From NCBI RefSeq assembly GCF_010731815.2, contig NZ_AP022592.1, positions 248,001 through 312,000 on the forward strand: a stretch of 64,000 nucleotides of DNA. The letters run 5' to 3'. The position numbers and the translations under genes were made by a program. Positions 1-9,196 of this stretch are shown in pieces. This stretch comes from Mycolicibacterium arabiense. Its GTDB lineage: Bacteria > Actinomycetota > Actinomycetes > Mycobacteriales > Mycobacteriaceae. The notes beneath the pieces were generated by a model. It searched no databases. It had not been told where the DNA came from and saw only the letters and a list, made by a program, of their open reading frames with translations. Each line of letters opens with the position of its first letter. Position 1 is the first letter of the stretch.

Positions 1-432
1 GGCGACTTTCGCGACCTCACTCAGCAGGTCGCCGTAGGTGATGTCACGGGCGTCGCCGGGCTCCCCCACCCAGTGGATCGCGACCCGATCCCCCTTGCCC
101 GCATCGACGTGTCGATCGACGCAGTTCACCGAGACGTTGACGGTGCCCCCCACGAACCACCGCGCGAACGGTGCGTTCGACCAGTCGAGCACCTCGCTGA
201 AGTCGCTGTCCCACAACAGTTCGCGTGCCTGTTCGGCCCAGAACTCGAGACGATCGTCGTTGGCCCGATCGCTCAGCTCCCGACCGGCGTTCGCCTGCGC
301 GGCGAACAGGGCCGACGGCGGGTAGGAGGTTGTCTCGGGCTCGATGAGGGTGACGTCGGCCCGCCCAACCACGTCCACGACGGACCGGTCGACTTCGTAT
401 CCGGCGAGGGCATCCTCGAACAAGTTCGTCAC
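1..432 (-). CDS. acs: acetyl-CoA synthetase, N-terminal part (cut by left window edge)
   Basis: Acetyl-CoA synthetase (AMP-forming) activates acetate to acetyl-CoA in the cytoplasm. Only the N-terminal ~144 codons are in the window; the gene continues past position 1. The translated minus strand reads SYPPSALFAAQANAGREL, then EVLDWSNAPFARWFVGG, VNCVDRHVDAGKGDRVAIHW and a GDLLSEV segment. This is the characteristic start of Acs, with the cap region preceding the AMP-binding domain. The start chosen is the GTG at 432, preceded by a GGAAGG-like ribosome site about 12 nt upstream. An internal GTG nearer the SYPP motif is also possible, since other actinobacterial Acs proteins begin close to that motif. 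The gene is divergent from the LuxR regulator across a 600-bp gap. Propionyl-CoA synthetase is a less likely alternative. Confidence 0.82.
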   Translation of the reverse strand, partial: MTNLFEDALAGYEVDRSVVDVVGRADVTLIEPETTSYPPSALFAAQANAGRELSDRANDDRLEFWAEQARELLWDSDFSEVLDWSNAPFARWFVGGTVNVSVNCVDRHVDAGKGDRVAIHWVGEPGDARDITYGDLLSEVAKVA

Positions 433-1032
433 CCCGCGTCCACCTTCCCCGGCTCCCCTGTCAAGGAACATCCGCTACGGCACAGGCCACCTCGATGTGC
501 TTACCAGGCTCGCAGTGCCCGACCGCCGGGTCCATTGCACGGCGGGTAATCTTTTGCCTTGCGAAGGGTTACGGATAGTTATTGACGCTCGTCGCGCTCA
601 CAGCCAGGCCCCGGGCACTGGCTTTAACCCGGCAGGACCTTGAGCCTCGCCCGCCGGGCTATGGCGCCACCTCCTCTCGAGTGCCAACGTCGGAAGCTGC
701 CATGTCTTGTCCGAACGAGCAGGAGGCGACGTCGTGATGACCGATCCTGCTGAAGGACGCTCAACAAACTCAGGGGGTACGGTTCCCGGCAGAACTCACT
801 GAGCCGTCACGTTGACCGAAGCGCTCTCCAGGGCGACCCGACGGCGTCACCCGCACTGAATCGAGCCTGCGCGCTCACTGCTACATCGCCAGCCCGGTGT
901 GGCATAGTGGGTTCGTGCACCCATATGTGTGGGGCGACGACGTGACGGTGCGATCATCCCGCCAGGTCGAGGTGCATCTAGCGCGGGAGGTGAGTTGGTG
1001 ACCACGGGCCGGCATCGGTGCGCGATTAATGG
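433..1032. other. intergenic region between acs and the LuxR regulator, no gene seen
   Basis: About 600 bp separate two divergently transcribed genes. Short open frames occur on both strands, but none has a recognisable product or a ribosome site. The region presumably carries both promoters; I could not identify a convincing -35/-10 pair. The sequence just before 1033 (gcgattaatgg) has no good Shine-Dalgarno element. Confidence 0.5.
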
Positions 1033-3936
1033 ATGGTGTCACCCACTCGCGGTGCAATCGGTCTGGTCGCCAGAGCGCCGCGGTCCACGGCCACGACGAG
1101 CAGCACAACGCTGAACGCCGACTCGACGCGGGATGCCTTGGACGGAGGACGCGCTGCGCCCATCCGTGGGCGCAGTGCGGAGCTGGCCGTCCTCGACGAG
1201 GCGATCTCCGCCGTTGCGAGCGGCCACGGCAGCGTGCTCGTGCTGGAAGGCCCTCCTGGCATAGGGAAGAGTCGCCTGCTCGCCGAGGCGTGTCAGCGAG
1301 CCGGGAACCGAGGGGTCCGGGCTCTACACGCTCAGGGCTTCGAGTATCAGCAATCGGCGCCCTTCTACGCGTTGTTCGCGGCGACGTTGCACGCCGACCC
1401 GCCGGTGGGCGATGCCGAGTCGTTGCGGCGATCCGGGGACGTGACCGACCTGCGTTACTGGGTCGTCCACGACCTGCGCGCCGCCATTCACGCGGCCGCC
1501 GCGAGCCAACCCCTGATGATCGTTCTCGACGACATCCACTGGGCGGACAACGCCACTCTGCTGGCATTGCGCTCGCTGGCGGTGGGAGACCAGGCACCCG
1601 TGTTGTGGGTCCTGGCGACGCGCACTGGCGCCGGCGGCGCGGCCGCTCGGCAGGCCATGGCCGAATTACGCCGCGCGGGAGCGACCCTCGTGCGGTTGGC
1701 TCCGCTAGCACCCGAGGGCGTCGTCGAGATCGTGCAGGATGCGGTGCGCGCCCGAGCGGATCGCTCGTTGTTGGATCTCGCCGCCATGGCTCACGGCAGC
1801 CCGTTTCTGCTGATCGAGTTGCTGCGAGGACTCGATGAGGAAGGGCGTCTCGACGTCCGAGGTGGACGCGCAGGCGCCGAGGGAGACCAGCTTCCGCGCA
1901 GACTGGCACTCGGCATGGAACAACGCCTCGACGAGCTCGCCCCGGACACCGCCGCCGTCGTTCGTGTCGCCGCGACGCTGCCCGACCACTTCTCCGTCGC
2001 GCTTCTCGCCGCGGTGCTGGACCGTCCCCCCGCTGCGCTCATGCCAGACGTACAGGCGGCGATACGCGCCGACCTGTTGGCCGAGCACGGCGACGCCCTG
2101 ACCTTCCGGCACGAACTGCTGCGGAGCGCCACACGCGCGTCGATGCCGCGGTCGTTGTGCAGAGCCATGGAGCGACAATCAGCCGGTGCGATGCTGGAGA
2201 TGGGTGCGCCCCCGGAGGAGGTCGCCACCCAGCTGGCGCGCAGCGCCGAGGCCGGCGACCAGACGGCCGTCGGGGCGCTGCGGGACGCCGCACGCTCGGC
2301 GGGACGCAGCGATCCCAGCGTGGCCGCCGACCTCAGCAGGCGTGCGGTCGAACTGCTGCCACCCGGAGATCCCCAGGTGGACTCGCTGGTAGCCGAGACC
2401 GTGCTGATGTTGAACCGTGCGCACCGCTACCGCGAAGCCCAGGAACTCGCCGACACCACGCTGTCGAGCCCCGCGTCGCAGGAGGGCGAGGCTGAGATCC
2501 GCCTGCGCATCGCCGCGGGCAACGAGGCTCCGGAACAACGCATCGCCGAGAACCGACGTGCACTGGAACTGAGCATCATCGACGACGTCACCCGGGTGCG
2601 GCACACGGCGTGGTTGGCCTACTTCGAGACGGTCAACGGCATCCACACGGACGCCTCATCGGCCGGTCGGGCCATGGACGCGGCGACCGCCAACGGCGAC
2701 CTGGAGGCCAGGATCGTCAGCGCCACCGCTCTCGGCATGGTCGATCTCCAGCAGGGGTACGCCCTGCGGGCGATCCGGCGCATGGACGAGGTCGCCGCAC
2801 TGGCCCGCCTCGGCGAGCCGACCCTGGGGCACATCGTCGCCGACATCCACCGGGTGCGGCTCGTCGTGACCGTGGGCTGTCTCGAGGAGGCCGGCGCGGA
2901 GGTCGCGGACTGCGTCGAGCGCGCCCGCCGCGACCGCTATGCGATGGCACTGCCGCCGTGGGCGGTTCTCGAGGGCACAACGCATGCGGCCGCCGGTCGA
3001 CTCGCCGAGGCCCGCGCGGCCGTCGACGCGCTGCCCATGCGCGAATGGGGAACCGTCACGGAGAACAACCTGATGCGCATGGTCGTCCTCTCCGAGGTGG
3101 GCGTCCGGACCGATGACCGAAACATGCTGCAGCAGTTGCTCACTGATGCCCACGCACTGTCGACGAGCACCTCGCCGTTGCTCGCCGGCGGTGCCGCGTA
3201 CTTGATCGCATTGGTGGCGTGGCATCGCGGTGACGTATACGAGGCAGCGCGCCGGCTCGGCGGCCCGCAGGCGTCGGCCGTCACGCCGCTGTGGCTCAAC
3301 GTCTTCGATCAGCTGCTGTTGACGGCTCGCGTGGCGGTTGCCGCCGACGACGCCGCGCTGCGGGTTCGAGCGGCCGACGGCATCGAGGTGCTGGAGCGCG
3401 AGCGTCCCGGCGCCCCGCTGTTCGCGGCAGTGGCTTCGTATGGCCGCAGCATCCTGGAACGAGATGCCGATGCGCTGCTGGACGCCGCGAACTCGCTGCA
3501 TCCGTCGCGGCCGCTACTCCATGCCGGAGCCGCCGAGGACGCGGGCCGAGAACTCGTGCGGGCCGGGCGCCGGCGGGAAGGCGTCGAGCAATTCAACGTC
3601 GCCTTCGACACCTTCGCGACGTGCCAAGCCGTCGCCGACGCCCGCCGCGTCGGCCGCCTGCTGCGCGGGCAGGGCGTGGAACGACGGATCGTCGTGCAAC
3701 CGCGCAGCAAGTCGGGCTGGGACAGTCTGACCGATGCCGAACTCCGGGTGGTCAACGCGATCGCCGACGGCGGGACCAACCGCGAGGTGGCCGCACAGCT
3801 GCAACTCTCCCCCAACACCGTGAAAGCCCATGTACGCAACGCATTCGCCAAACTCGGCATCAGGTCTCGCCGCGAGCTGGCGCGGTCCATCGACGACGGG
3901 GAACCCGGTCCCAAGGCCGAAGTCCCGCCCGGCTAG
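1033..3936 (+). CDS. LAL-type LuxR-family transcriptional regulator with AAA ATPase domain (967 aa)
   Basis: Large ATP-binding LuxR-family regulator (LAL/MalT-like), probably a cytoplasmic ligand-responsive DNA-binding protein. Near the N-terminus is a Walker A motif GPPGIGKSR (residues ~72-80) and a Walker B LMIVLDDIHWAD (~161-172). A long helical TPR-like middle follows. The C-terminal ~60 residues form a LuxR HTH: LTDAELRVVNAIADGGTN followed by AAQLQLSPNTVKAHVRNAF (~899-945). ATG 1033 is the first possible start because a stop lies in frame just upstream (1027-1029). A later start before PIRGRSAEL is possible because the first ~45 residues look unconserved. The gene converges on the carboxylic acid reductase, ending 56 bp from it, and is a plausible regulator of it. 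That link is inferred from position only. Confidence 0.88.
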   Translation: MVSPTRGAIGLVARAPRSTATTSSTTLNADSTRDALDGGRAAPIRGRSAELAVLDEAISAVASGHGSVLVLEGPPGIGKSRLLAEACQRAGNRGVRALHAQGFEYQQSAPFYALFAATLHADPPVGDAESLRRSGDVTDLRYWVVHDLRAAIHAAAASQPLMIVLDDIHWADNATLLALRSLAVGDQAPVLWVLATRTGAGGAAARQAMAELRRAGATLVRLAPLAPEGVVEIVQDAVRARADRSLLDLAAMAHGSPFLLIELLRGLDEEGRLDVRGGRAGAEGDQLPRRLALGMEQRLDELAPDTAAVVRVAATLPDHFSVALLAAVLDRPPAALMPDVQAAIRADLLAEHGDALTFRHELLRSATRASMPRSLCRAMERQSAGAMLEMGAPPEEVATQLARSAEAGDQTAVGALRDAARSAGRSDPSVAADLSRRAVELLPPGDPQVDSLVAETVLMLNRAHRYREAQELADTTLSSPASQEGEAEIRLRIAAGNEAPEQRIAENRRALELSIIDDVTRVRHTAWLAYFETVNGIHTDASSAGRAMDAATANGDLEARIVSATALGMVDLQQGYALRAIRRMDEVAALARLGEPTLGHIVADIHRVRLVVTVGCLEEAGAEVADCVERARRDRYAMALPPWAVLEGTTHAAAGRLAEARAAVDALPMREWGTVTENNLMRMVVLSEVGVRTDDRNMLQQLLTDAHALSTSTSPLLAGGAAYLIALVAWHRGDVYEAARRLGGPQASAVTPLWLNVFDQLLLTARVAVAADDAALRVRAADGIEVLERERPGAPLFAAVASYGRSILERDADALLDAANSLHPSRPLLHAGAAEDAGRELVRAGRRREGVEQFNVAFDTFATCQAVADARRVGRLLRGQGVERRIVVQPRSKSGWDSLTDAELRVVNAIADGGTNREVAAQLQLSPNTVKAHVRNAFAKLGIRSRRELARSIDDGEPGPKAEVPPG

Positions 3937-3950
3937 CGACCTCCCGCTGG

Positions 3951-3966
3951 GGAGTAGCGGTACTCC
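3951..3966. terminator. short hairpin between convergent luxR-type regulator and car
   Basis: Perfect 6-bp inverted repeat GGAGTA-gcgg-TACTCC in the 56-bp gap between two convergent stops. No U-tract follows, so it is only a weak candidate bidirectional terminator. Confidence 0.3.
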
Positions 3967-3992
3967 GATGCACACCAGTCACTTTCGCGGAT

Positions 3993-6900
3993 CTAAACCA
4001 GATCCAAGGCCTTCAGATCCTCGCGGTACTTGCGGATCAGTTCGATGTCCAGCCGCGGGATGCTACCCGCGTCTCCGATTCCGCTGCGCTGGACCGCTTC
4101 TCGGAAGCGCGCGCTCGGCGCGACCGCGCCCCGGATGGGCACTTGAGGCTCGCGATAGGCGTCGAGCAACGTCAGCACCGAAGCGCGTCGACGCGACTCC
4201 GGCAAACCCTTCAGTGCAGAGGTGAATCGGGAGAGCCACTCGTCGTAGTCGGCTATCCGTGTCATGGTGACGCCGTCGCCGATCAACCAGTCGACGAAGC
4301 TGTCCAGCGAGATCCCGTCGTCGTGTGGGTTCACCACGTCGAACGACTCCATGCCGACGAGGTTCGAGGAGGAGATCGAGGCGATCGCCGACGCCACGAA
4401 GTCCACGGGCAGGCCGTCGTAGTGGGCTCGCGCCTGCTCGCCGGAGCCGTCGGTGGCGTAGAAGCTCGCCGGCGCGACCCCCGTCACCATCAGGCTGATC
4501 ATCAGCCGTGTGAGGGCGTCGGTCACGTTCAGCTGTCCGCTGTAGGTGCGGTGCGCCAGAATCATGTCGGATCGAAACACCTTGACCGGAACTCCGCACA
4601 GGTCGTGCGCTTCGCGCAGCAGCACCTCGCCCGCCCACTTGCTGTTCGCGTAACCGTTGGCGTAGGTGGTGGTGATCGGCCGCGACGGACTGACCTCGCG
4701 GATGTCCCCGTCTTCGGAGAAGTCGTCCACGCCCATGGCGACCGCCACGGTCGACAGGTAGACGATCGGCTTGAGCCGCTGGCTGATGGCAAGTCGGATC
4801 ACCTCCGCGGTCCCGACCACGTTCGGGCCGAACAGCTGCTCGTAGGGCAGAACGTGGTTCACCAGCGCGGCGGGGTGCACGATCAGGTCGACGTCGTGAG
4901 TCAGCCGCCGCCAGGTCGCATCGTCCAGGCCGAGGTTGGGCGCGCCGACGTCACCGGCGACGACCTCGAGGTGCTCGGCGGCCAGCCGGTGGAACAGGTC
5001 GTACATCGCCGTGTCCGTCTCGAAGGACTGCTCGAGTCTTCGACGAGCCGCGTAAGCGTCGGTGCCGCGCACCAGCGACACCAGCCGCCCGCCCGTCTTG
5101 GAGAGCCTCTGAAGCCATTCGAGCGTCAGGAACCTGCCCAGGTAGCCGTTACCGCCGGTGAGCAGGACGGTCGTCGGGTCGGGGGTCGGCGCCGCAGAGG
5201 TGGGCGCGGCGTCGAGCGTGGCGCCGTCGATGAACTTGTCCAAGGTGAGGTCAGCGGCCGCGAGTGTGCCGGCGTCCATGCGATGGACGTCTGTCGCCGA
5301 CACGCGGCGGCGACCACTGGACCCGTCGCGGGCTTGGGATTCGACGTAGTCGGCGATCGCGGCAAGATCCGCCGAGGGATCGATGATCACTCCCACCGAC
5401 ACGTCGACGCCGAAGATCTCGCCGAGCAGATGCGAGAAACTCACCGCCGAAAGCGAGTCGCCGCCCAGGGCGATGAACTGATCCAGGGGCGCGGGCACTG
5501 CAGGAAGACCGAGCAAGGCGTGCGCGGCACGGGTGACGGTGTCGATGACCGGTTGCGCTTCAGCTGTGTCGCACAGATCGCGCAGTTCCTCTTCCTGGTC
5601 CCTGTCCCGCTGGGCGTACAGCTGGTCGAGACGAGGCTTGTAATGGTCGATCAGCTGCCTGCGCAACAGCTTTCCCACACCCGACAACAAGCCGTTGTCC
5701 GTCGTGAACGGTTCGGTCTCGATGACGACGTCGACGGGGATCTCGTAGGACTGCAGCTCCGCGGACTGAGCGGTGCCACGCAGGGCTGCCAGTAGTTCGG
5801 GCTTCAACGAGTCGTCTTCGCCGACCCGGTCGAGTACTTCGGCGGTGGGTACAACCACCGCCGCAAGTGCTGAGCGTTCGCTGTCGCCGTAGAGGAAGAT
5901 CTGGTGAATCTGCGGCGTGCGGGCGTAGATCGCCTCGAGCCGTGCCAGTGCGACGAATTCCCCTTGGGACAACTTGATCACGTTGTTGCGCCGGTCCAGG
6001 TAGATCAGGTGATCGGGGGCGACCTCGGCCATGACGTCCCCGGTGCGGTAGTAGCCCTCGGGGTCGAAGACCTCGGCGGTGACATCGGGCCGCTGGAAGT
6101 AACCGGTGAACGTGGTCTCCGATCGAACCAGGAGTTCGCCTCGGGGATGGGGTTTGTCACTGGTGTGGTAGCCGAGTTCGGGAACGTCCACGAGCTTGTA
6201 GTCGATGACCGGGGGGCGGACGACGACGCCGTTCTGCAGGACGCCGCCGATCTCGCTGGTGCCGTAGCTGTCGGCCACGGGCCGCCCGAGACACGAGTCG
6301 AGGAAGGCGCGCATGTTAGCGGCAAGCGGCGCGGTACCCACCCCGGCGCGCAGTACTCGGCCTCCGAGAACGTCCTCCCGCAGCTCCGACATTGCAGCCG
6401 CATCGGCCTCGTCTGCGGCCATCCCGTTCCTCTGGAAACGCTGCACAGCCATCTGGTGCCGCTGGTAGAGCATGTCGACGACGCGGGGAACCAGCGCCAA
6501 ATGGGTTGGGCGGACCAGCCGCCAGTCCTCGAACAGTGTCGAGAGGTCGCTCTTGGCCGTGAAGTGACTGACCCCTCCGGCCTGGAACGCCGCCACCAGG
6601 CTCAGGCGTCCGAATAGGTGGTTCAGCGGCATGAAGTTGACGTTGAACACGGGGACCGAGGCGCCGCCGGTGAACGTGGTGGTCCACAGCGAGCTCATCA
6701 TCGCCTCGGTGTACATGGCTCCCTTGGGCGCCCCGGTGCTGCCCGAGGTGTAGAAGATCGCCGCCAGCCGCGAGGGAGCACCGTCGACGTACATGGGCGG
6801 CTCGGGCAGAGCGCGGCCGCGTGCGACGACATTCGACATCGATTCCACCGATATCCCTCGGCCCGCCAACCGAGTACGCGCCCTGGTCACGGCCTCGCGT

Positions 6901-7490
6901 TGATCGTCGACTGCGGAGTCGTAGTCGAAGACCAGCAGTCGACGGAGCTTCTTACCGTCCTGCGCGGACTCGACGGCTCGGTCCAGATAGGCGGCGCTGA
7001 CAGCGATCACCGCGGGATTCGTTTCGCCCAGAATCCGGCGAAGCTGATCCGGTGACGAATTGTGTTGCAGGGGAACCGTCACCAAACCGAGGTAGGCACA
7101 GGCCATGTCGATCGTCACGTAATCGGCACTGGCGAAGCCGATGGTCGCCACGAAGTCGCCCGCGCAGACAGGTGCCGGGTCCCCCGCCCAGGCGGCCGCG
7201 ACGGCCCTGACGTTGCTCCAGAGTCGGCCATAGGTGATGGTGTCGAAGGCCGGTTGCAGGCGATGCTTCATCCGCCCGCTCTCCTCGTCGGCCAGCAGCA
7301 CGGTCGACCGAGTTCCGAGCGCGGGACGGTCGGCGTAACCCTCGAAGAAGGTCGCGAGGACTTCCGACAGTCGAAGACCCGCTGATCGTGCGCGGGACAG
7401 AACCTCCGGATCCGGTCGTGCAGCGGCGAATTCCCGATCGCACCCGTAGAGCAGCGCTTCGCGGTCGGACTCGTCCGTGACCTCATTCAT
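3993..7490 (-). CDS. car: carboxylic acid reductase (A-PCP-R, 1165 aa)
   Basis: Carboxylic acid reductase converts carboxylic acids to aldehydes using ATP and NADPH, with the acyl group carried on a phosphopantetheine arm. Domains in order are adenylation, carrier and reductase. The adenylation domain has the AMP-binding loop YTSGSTGAPKG (~residues 245-256). The carrier has GGDSLSAVSF (~675-685), whose Ser takes the phosphopantetheine. The thioester reductase has a Rossmann motif TGGNGYLGRF (~776-785) and a YANSK catalytic pair (~946-950). The length matches characterised Nocardia and Mycobacterium CAR enzymes (~1170 aa). ATG 7490 has a GAGGAAGG ribosome site about 10 nt upstream. A phosphopantetheinyl transferase must be encoded elsewhere; none is in the window. 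The substrate cannot be read from sequence. Confidence 0.95.
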   Translation of the reverse strand: MNEVTDESDREALLYGCDREFAAARPDPEVLSRARSAGLRLSEVLATFFEGYADRPALGTRSTVLLADEESGRMKHRLQPAFDTITYGRLWSNVRAVAAAWAGDPAPVCAGDFVATIGFASADYVTIDMACAYLGLVTVPLQHNSSPDQLRRILGETNPAVIAVSAAYLDRAVESAQDGKKLRRLLVFDYDSAVDDQREAVTRARTRLAGRGISVESMSNVVARGRALPEPPMYVDGAPSRLAAIFYTSGSTGAPKGAMYTEAMMSSLWTTTFTGGASVPVFNVNFMPLNHLFGRLSLVAAFQAGGVSHFTAKSDLSTLFEDWRLVRPTHLALVPRVVDMLYQRHQMAVQRFQRNGMAADEADAAAMSELREDVLGGRVLRAGVGTAPLAANMRAFLDSCLGRPVADSYGTSEIGGVLQNGVVVRPPVIDYKLVDVPELGYHTSDKPHPRGELLVRSETTFTGYFQRPDVTAEVFDPEGYYRTGDVMAEVAPDHLIYLDRRNNVIKLSQGEFVALARLEAIYARTPQIHQIFLYGDSERSALAAVVVPTAEVLDRVGEDDSLKPELLAALRGTAQSAELQSYEIPVDVVIETEPFTTDNGLLSGVGKLLRRQLIDHYKPRLDQLYAQRDRDQEEELRDLCDTAEAQPVIDTVTRAAHALLGLPAVPAPLDQFIALGGDSLSAVSFSHLLGEIFGVDVSVGVIIDPSADLAAIADYVESQARDGSSGRRRVSATDVHRMDAGTLAAADLTLDKFIDGATLDAAPTSAAPTPDPTTVLLTGGNGYLGRFLTLEWLQRLSKTGGRLVSLVRGTDAYAARRRLEQSFETDTAMYDLFHRLAAEHLEVVAGDVGAPNLGLDDATWRRLTHDVDLIVHPAALVNHVLPYEQLFGPNVVGTAEVIRLAISQRLKPIVYLSTVAVAMGVDDFSEDGDIREVSPSRPITTTYANGYANSKWAGEVLLREAHDLCGVPVKVFRSDMILAHRTYSGQLNVTDALTRLMISLMVTGVAPASFYATDGSGEQARAHYDGLPVDFVASAIASISSSNLVGMESFDVVNPHDDGISLDSFVDWLIGDGVTMTRIADYDEWLSRFTSALKGLPESRRRASVLTLLDAYREPQVPIRGAVAPSARFREAVQRSGIGDAGSIPRLDIELIRKYREDLKALDLV

Positions 7491-7714
7491 CTGTTGTCTG
7501 CCTTCCTCACTGATCGAACGGGTGGGCCGAAATCGACATCAGCGTGCGCTTGCCGCTGCGATCGTGCGCCGTACCCTCGTACCGAGCCCCGTCACGCGCC
7601 TCCGGTCTACCCGTGTCGTAGAGCCGCCGGTACGAGCACCGCTTATCGCCGCCATCAGGACGACGAATTACGCTGAGTGACAGGTCGTTCGAGCAAGCGC
7701 CTACCGTTCGACGT
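7491..7714. promoter_or_regulatory. divergent promoter region between car and the LLM oxidoreductase
   Basis: A 224-bp gap between divergent starts must contain both promoters. A directly repeated CGTTCGA (around 7686 and 7706) lies just before the LLM start codon, but I see no clear -35/-10 pair or strong inverted repeat. Confidence 0.35.
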
Positions 7715-8638
7715 ATGACGATCCGACTCGGCCTGCAGATTCCGAACTTCTCCTATGGACGCGGCGTCGGGGAGTTGTTTCCATCGGTGATCGGTCAGGC
7801 TCGGGAGGCGGAATCGGCTGGCTTCGATGCCCTGTTCCTCATGGATCATCTCTATCAATTGCCACAGGTGGGCGCGCCCGAGGATCCGATGCTGGAGTGC
7901 TATACCGCGCTGGCGGTGCTGGCGAGCGTCACCGAGCGAATTCAACTCGGCACGATGGTGACGGGCAACACCTACCGCAATCCCACCATGCTGGCGAAGA
8001 TCATCACGACGCTGGACGTCGTGAGCGCCGGCCGCGCCATCTTGGGTCTCGGTGCGGGATGGTACGAACTCGAGCACATCCAACTGGGCTACGAGTTCGG
8101 CACCTTCACCGAGCGGTTCGAAAGACTCGAGGAGGCATTGAGCATCATCGCCCCGATGCTGCGCGGTGAGCGACCCACCGTCGCGGGCAAGTGGTACCGC
8201 ACGGAGAACGCCCTTGCCGCACCGCGTTTCCGCGATGACATCCCGATTCTGCTGGGCGGGGGTGGTGAGAAGAAGACGTTCCGATTGGCCGCTCGCTACG
8301 CCAGCCACCTGAACGTCTTCGCGCCGCTCGATCAGCTCAAGGCCAAGCTCGACGTGTTGTCTCGGCGATGCGAGGAAGTGGGACGCGACCCCGCCACGCT
8401 GGAGACGAGCGCTCTCGTCGGAGTACACCTCGACGGCGTCGGCGAACCGGCCGCGATACCGGCGGGGATGGAGGGCTTGATGATCACCGGCACCGCCGAC
8501 CAGATCGCGGAGCGATTGCGGACCGGCGTCTTGGACGTGGGCATAACATCGATCGTCATACACGCCGCGAATCAGGGCCACCTTCCCGGAGTGATCACCT
8601 CACTCGGCGAAGCCCTCGGCGCAGTCATCAACACTTAG
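7715..8638 (+). CDS. LLM class F420-dependent oxidoreductase (307 aa)
   Basis: Luciferase-like monooxygenase-fold flavin/F420 oxidoreductase, cytoplasmic TIM-barrel enzyme. It begins MTIRLGLQIPNFSYGRGVGE and contains FDALFLMDHLYQLP, RIQLGTMVTGNTYRNPTMLA, GRAILGLGAGWYELEHI and a late IPILLGGGGEKKT segment. This pattern is typical of the F420-dependent LLM family common in mycobacteria. ATG 7715 opens the conserved N-terminus; no strong ribosome site precedes it. It is divergent from car with 224 bp between, so the two may be co-regulated. Substrate unknown; an FMN-dependent monooxygenase is the main alternative. Confidence 0.9.
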   Translation: MTIRLGLQIPNFSYGRGVGELFPSVIGQAREAESAGFDALFLMDHLYQLPQVGAPEDPMLECYTALAVLASVTERIQLGTMVTGNTYRNPTMLAKIITTLDVVSAGRAILGLGAGWYELEHIQLGYEFGTFTERFERLEEALSIIAPMLRGERPTVAGKWYRTENALAAPRFRDDIPILLGGGGEKKTFRLAARYASHLNVFAPLDQLKAKLDVLSRRCEEVGRDPATLETSALVGVHLDGVGEPAAIPAGMEGLMITGTADQIAERLRTGVLDVGITSIVIHAANQGHLPGVITSLGEALGAVINT

Positions 8639-9196
8639 ACTCGATCTTCGTGAAGGTGGTCGATCGTGGTCGATGCCATCGGCGCGGCCTCTACCGGAGA
8701 CCCACAACTTACCCCCAACGTGCAACGACGGCCGGCAGATTGTCGTTTCAAATGCTCGATCGAGGCGCGAATGGCTTGTCAACCAACACTTCACGCTGAA
8801 GTTGTTGCGGATGGTGCCGAGGTCGAGTCCGAGGACTGTGTCCGTGCCACTACCAGCGGCGGGCCGACGCCACAACGCTGGCCCCGCCGCCCTCAGACCA
8901 CGTCGCCGGCTCGACCGTTTCACCGCACACGCAAACAACAGCCCAAAAGTGATCGCGCACCCTCGCCTGCGACTACCGCTGCTCCCCCCGAGGCGGACCC
9001 TGTCAGCAAGCACACCCGGCAATAGAACCGAGCCCCCCGCCCCGTTGTGGCCCCGCGCTCCACTCGCGTTGCGCCACGCTCACCCCAACACCTGAACAGC
9101 CCACCGCCGCTCCGTCACCGACGAGTTCTCCGCCCGACTCTCTTCGACAGCGGCATCGGCTTCCCCGGAACACCATCGCAGCCGTTCACTTCGTCG
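8639..9196. other. intergenic region downstream of the giant toxin gene and the LLM gene, no gene seen
   Basis: About 560 bp between two convergent stops. Open frames here are short, proline- and arginine-rich, and lack ribosome sites, so I consider them composition artefacts. This is where an immunity gene for the giant minus-strand toxin would be expected, immediately downstream of its stop; none is visible. Confidence 0.45.

Noticed and set aside
3291..5795. Long plus-strand open frame of 834 codons across the reductase part of car
   Set aside because: It is antisense to the clear CAR gene, rich in Arg/Gly/Ala with no recognised motif: a high-GC shadow frame.
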